Source: Mesorhizobium_K marinum (GTDB taxonomy: Bacteria > Pseudomonadota > Alphaproteobacteria > Rhizobiales > Rhizobiaceae). From it: DNA of 64,000 nt. A program made the translations under genes and the position numbers. The notes below the pieces were generated by a model that made no database searches, was not told the DNA's origin, and saw only the letters and a program-made list of their open reading frames with translations. This document shows positions 61,801 through 64,000 of the stretch, piece after piece. Position 1 is the first letter of the stretch, and each line of letters begins with the position of its first letter. Location: the NCBI RefSeq assembly GCF_040813715.1, contig NZ_JBFOCH010000003.1. One strand, given 5' to 3'.

Positions 61801-63009
61801 ATGAACTTTCTGGTTACCGGCGGAGCAGGTTTCATCGGGTCGGCGGTCTGCAGGCTGCTCTGTGCGAATCCCGTGCATACAGTCGTCAACGTCGACAAGC
61901 TGACCTATGCCGGCAACCTGACTTCGCTGCGGCAGATTGAGAACCATCCCAACTACAGCTTCGTGAAGGCGGACATCTGCGACGCGGCGACGATCGGCGA
62001 CCTGCTGCGCCGGCATGAGATCGACGTCATCATGCATCTTGCGGCGGAAAGCCATGTCGACCGCTCGATCGACGGGCCGGCCGATTTCATCGAGACCAAC
62101 ATTGTCGGCACCTTCCGGCTGTTGAGCGCGGCGCTTTCCTACTGGCGCGGCCTGGACGGAGGAAAGGCCGAGGCGTTCCGTTTTCACCATGTCTCGACGG
62201 ACGAGGTGTTCGGCGACCTGCCGTTCGACGCAGGCGTGTTCACGGAAGAAACGCCCTATGCCCCGTCGTCGCCGTATTCGGCGTCGAAGGCGGCGTCCGA
62301 CCATCTCGCCCGGGCCTGGCACGAGACATACGGGCTGCCTGTCGTCCTCTCCAACTGTTCCAACAACTACGGCCCGTTCCATTTCCCGGAAAAGCTGATC
62401 CCGCTGACGATTCTGAACGCGCTCCACGGCAGGCCGATCCCGGTCTACGGCGCCGGCGCCAATGTCCGCGACTGGCTGTTCGTNGTCGTCCTCTCCAACT
62501 GTTCCAACAACTACGGCCCGTTCCACTTCCCGGAAAAGCTGATCCCGCTGACGATTCTGAACGCGCTCCACGGCAGGCCGATCCCGGTCTACGGCGCCGG
62601 CGCCAATGTTCGCGACTGGCTGTTCGTCGACGACCACGCGCGGGCGCTGGAACTGGTGGCGACGACAGGGGTGGCAGGGGAGAGCTACAATGTCGGCGGC
62701 GGCGCCGAACGCAGCAACCTCGCCGTGGTGCGGGCGATCTGCGATCTGCTCGACGCGATCGGGCCCGCCCGTTCCGGCAGCTATCGCGAACTCATCACCT
62801 TCGTGGCGGACCGGCCGGGGCACGACCGCCGCTATGCGATCGACGCCACCAAGATCCGCCGCGAACTTGGCTGGAAACCTGCCGAGACCTTCGAGAGCGG
62901 GCTGGCAAGAACGGTTCGCTGGTATCTCGACAACGAGTGGTGGTGGAGACCGATCCGCGACGCAAAATATGCCGGCGAGCGGCTTGGCGTGCCGCCGGCC
63001 GCGCAATGA
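61801..63009 (+). CDS. rfbB: dTDP-glucose 4,6-dehydratase
   Basis: RfbB/RmlB oxidises and dehydrates dTDP-glucose using NAD. The protein is an extended short-chain dehydrogenase with GGAGFIGSAVCRLL at residues 7-20, HLAAESHVDRSIDGP, STDEVFGDLPFD and the catalytic YSASKAASDHLARAW. NCSNNYGPFHFPEKLIPL follows. An N at 62484 with a 144-bp duplication adds 48 false residues. Without it the protein is 354 residues, the usual length. It overlaps rfbD as ATGA. Confidence 0.96.
   Translation: MNFLVTGGAGFIGSAVCRLLCANPVHTVVNVDKLTYAGNLTSLRQIENHPNYSFVKADICDAATIGDLLRRHEIDVIMHLAAESHVDRSIDGPADFIETNIVGTFRLLSAALSYWRGLDGGKAEAFRFHHVSTDEVFGDLPFDAGVFTEETPYAPSSPYSASKAASDHLARAWHETYGLPVVLSNCSNNYGPFHFPEKLIPLTILNALHGRPIPVYGAGANVRDWLFXVVLSNCSNNYGPFHFPEKLIPLTILNALHGRPIPVYGAGANVRDWLFVDDHARALELVATTGVAGESYNVGGGAERSNLAVVRAICDLLDAIGPARSGSYRELITFVADRPGHDRRYAIDATKIRRELGWKPAETFESGLARTVRWYLDNEWWWRPIRDAKYAGERLGVPPAAQ
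62341..62627. repeat. Unmerged contig overlap around N at 62484
   Basis: Bases 62341-62483 recur at 62485-62627 with only two differences (TTT/TTC-type). The 144-bp offset is in frame, so the printed RfbB protein contains the NCSNNYGPFHFPEKL segment twice. Confidence 0.92.
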
Positions 63010-63908
63010 AGATCCTGGTTACGGGCAGCCGCGGCCAGCTTGCGCGGAGCCTTGCCGAGGGGGCTGCCGGGCGTCCGGAAATGGATGTCGTTCTGGCGGG
63101 ACGGCCCGGGCTCGACCTGCTCGATCCGGCGAGCGTGAGGGCGACGATCCTGGCGGCGAAGCCTGATGTCGTCGTTTCCGCGGCCGCCTACACAGCGGTC
63201 GACGCCGCCGAGGACGAGCCGGAGGCGGCCTTCGCCGTGAATGCCGCCGGCGCCGCCGCGGTGGCAGCGGGCGCGGCGGAAGCGGGCGCGGCGATCGTCC
63301 AGCTTTCCACCGACTATGTGTTCGCCGGCGATCAACCGGGCGAGCGCGTCGAGACCGATCCACCCGATCCCCGCAATGTCTACGGCATGAGCAAGCTCGC
63401 CGGCGAAAGGGCCGTCGCCGACGTCAATCCGCGCCATGCGATCCTGCGCACGGCCTGGGTCTACAGCCCGTTCGGGCAGAATTTTACGACAACCATGCTT
63501 GGCCTGGCGGCCGGCCGGGACAAGGTGAGGGTGGTGGCCGACCAGTGGGGCAACCCGACCGCCGCGTCCGACCTGGCGGAGGGCGTGCTGCGCGTCGCAT
63601 CGGCGCTTGCGGCCGGCGACCCTGCGGCCAGCGGGACGTTCCACCTGGCCGGGCATGGCAGCACGAACTGGGCCGGCTTCGCGCGCGAAATCTTTGCGCA
63701 AAGCAGCCGCCTCGGCGGGCCGTCGGCCGAGGTGGAGGAAGTCGTGTCGCAGGATTTTCCGACGCGCGCATACCGGCCGCGCAATTCGCGCCTCTCCTGC
63801 GCCAAGTTCGAGACGACGTTCGGGTGGCGCGCGCCGGACTGGCGGGATTCGTGCCGTGCGGTGGTGGCGCGGATGGTGGCGAAGGAAGCTCCCGGACCGA
63901 CCAGATAG
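63006..63908 (+). CDS. rfbD: dTDP-4-dehydrorhamnose reductase
   Basis: RfbD/RmlD reduces dTDP-4-keto-L-rhamnose to dTDP-L-rhamnose, the donor for rhamnose in O-antigen and exopolysaccharide. The 300-residue protein has KILVTGSRGQLARSL at residues 2-16, VVSAAAYTAVDAAEDEPE, LSTDYVFAGDQPGER and the catalytic Tyr/Lys in YGMSKLAGERAV. It starts within the rfbB stop. The remaining 92 bp of the window hold only a 24-codon open frame that I do not call. Confidence 0.96.
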   Translation: MKILVTGSRGQLARSLAEGAAGRPEMDVVLAGRPGLDLLDPASVRATILAAKPDVVVSAAAYTAVDAAEDEPEAAFAVNAAGAAAVAAGAAEAGAAIVQLSTDYVFAGDQPGERVETDPPDPRNVYGMSKLAGERAVADVNPRHAILRTAWVYSPFGQNFTTTMLGLAAGRDKVRVVADQWGNPTAASDLAEGVLRVASALAAGDPAASGTFHLAGHGSTNWAGFAREIFAQSSRLGGPSAEVEEVVSQDFPTRAYRPRNSRLSCAKFETTFGWRAPDWRDSCRAVVARMVAKEAPGPTR

Positions 63909-64000
63909 CGCCTTGCGGAAGGAGAGTGAGCGCCGAATCCTCGCGTTGCGCCCAAGAATGCTTGCGCAATCGCAGCGTCCCGGGCCTTTCAGGCTGTTGA

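Noticed and set aside
63926..64000. 24-codon open frame after rfbD starting at GTG
   Set aside because: It is too short, has unusual composition (several Cys and Arg) and its putative ribosome site is too close to the start. It may only be chance at the window end.

Overview
This is a GC-rich stretch of chromosome from an alphaproteobacterium, most likely order Hyphomicrobiales (Rhizobiales) and close to the Phyllobacteriaceae/Mesorhizobium group. That placement is an inference from gene content and order: an orphan CcrM-type adenine methylase, a long cox operon (coxBA, ctaB, small subunit, ctaG, coxC), thrC followed by an M16 peptidase and a GNAT protein, mutY-dciA(DUF721)-dsbA-smc-tRNA-Gln-ppdK, xseB/dxs/tlyA, an IalB protein and DUF1344. 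Almost all of it is core genome. I saw no CRISPR array, phage, insertion sequence or multi-gene defence system.

The sequence is a draft scaffold. Nine places have one N or a pair of Ns flanked on both sides by near-identical 55-280 bp copies, and there is one NNN gap. Removing one copy restores an intact, normal-length gene in every affected CDS tested (HDAC-like, amidohydrolase, SURF1, SMC, PPDK, BioY, RfbB), so these are unmerged contig overlaps and not biological repeats. The copies differ by scattered substitutions, which suggests strain variation in the source sample.

Layout. 0.4-9.6 kb: degenerate EAL protein, HAD phosphatase, ribF, HdeD-like and MipA/OmpV-like membrane proteins, fabI, histidine phosphatase, DUF1344, aroC, ribB. 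9.7-11.6 kb: divergent MFS exporter and TetR regulator with three matching palindromic operators between them. 11.7-14.0 kb: membrane protein, HDAC-like deacetylase, xseB. 14.1-18.7 kb: an accessory-looking block (Tat-exported amidohydrolase, outer-membrane barrel, DUF2277, HxlR regulator with MAPEG protein, pirin) between xseB and dxs. 18.8-25.4 kb: dxs, small secreted protein, tlyA, RNA uridine methylase, and on the other strand a class III sirtuin and tldD. 25.5-35.7 kb: ialB, the cytochrome aa3 oxidase operon with assembly factors (ctaB, ctaG, surf1), then ispH, thrB, rnhA. 35.7-47.3 kb: peroxiredoxin, lone DsbD-type periplasmic domain, YqgE, a GGDEF/EAL receptor, GNAT, M16 peptidase, thrC, lipoprotein, two HAD phosphatases and ccrM. 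47.3-57.0 kb: mutY, dciA, dsbA, smc, tRNA-Gln, ppdK. 57.0-60.1 kb: hypothetical protein, DUF1499 membrane protein, MBL hydrolase, bioY. 60.3-63.9 kb: complete dTDP-L-rhamnose operon rfbA-rfbC-rfbB-rfbD, the probable edge of a surface-polysaccharide region.

Functional themes are respiration (cox operon), isoprenoid precursors (dxs, ispH), threonine synthesis (thrB, thrC), flavin supply (ribF, ribB), chromosome maintenance (smc, dciA, mutY, ccrM, rnhA, xseB) and cell-surface sugar synthesis. The most interesting local signals are the triple TetR operator, the HxlR/MAPEG palindrome, degenerate catalytic motifs in three signalling or biosynthetic proteins (the EAL protein, the GGDEF domain, the RibB C-terminal domain), and the accessory block splitting xseB from dxs.
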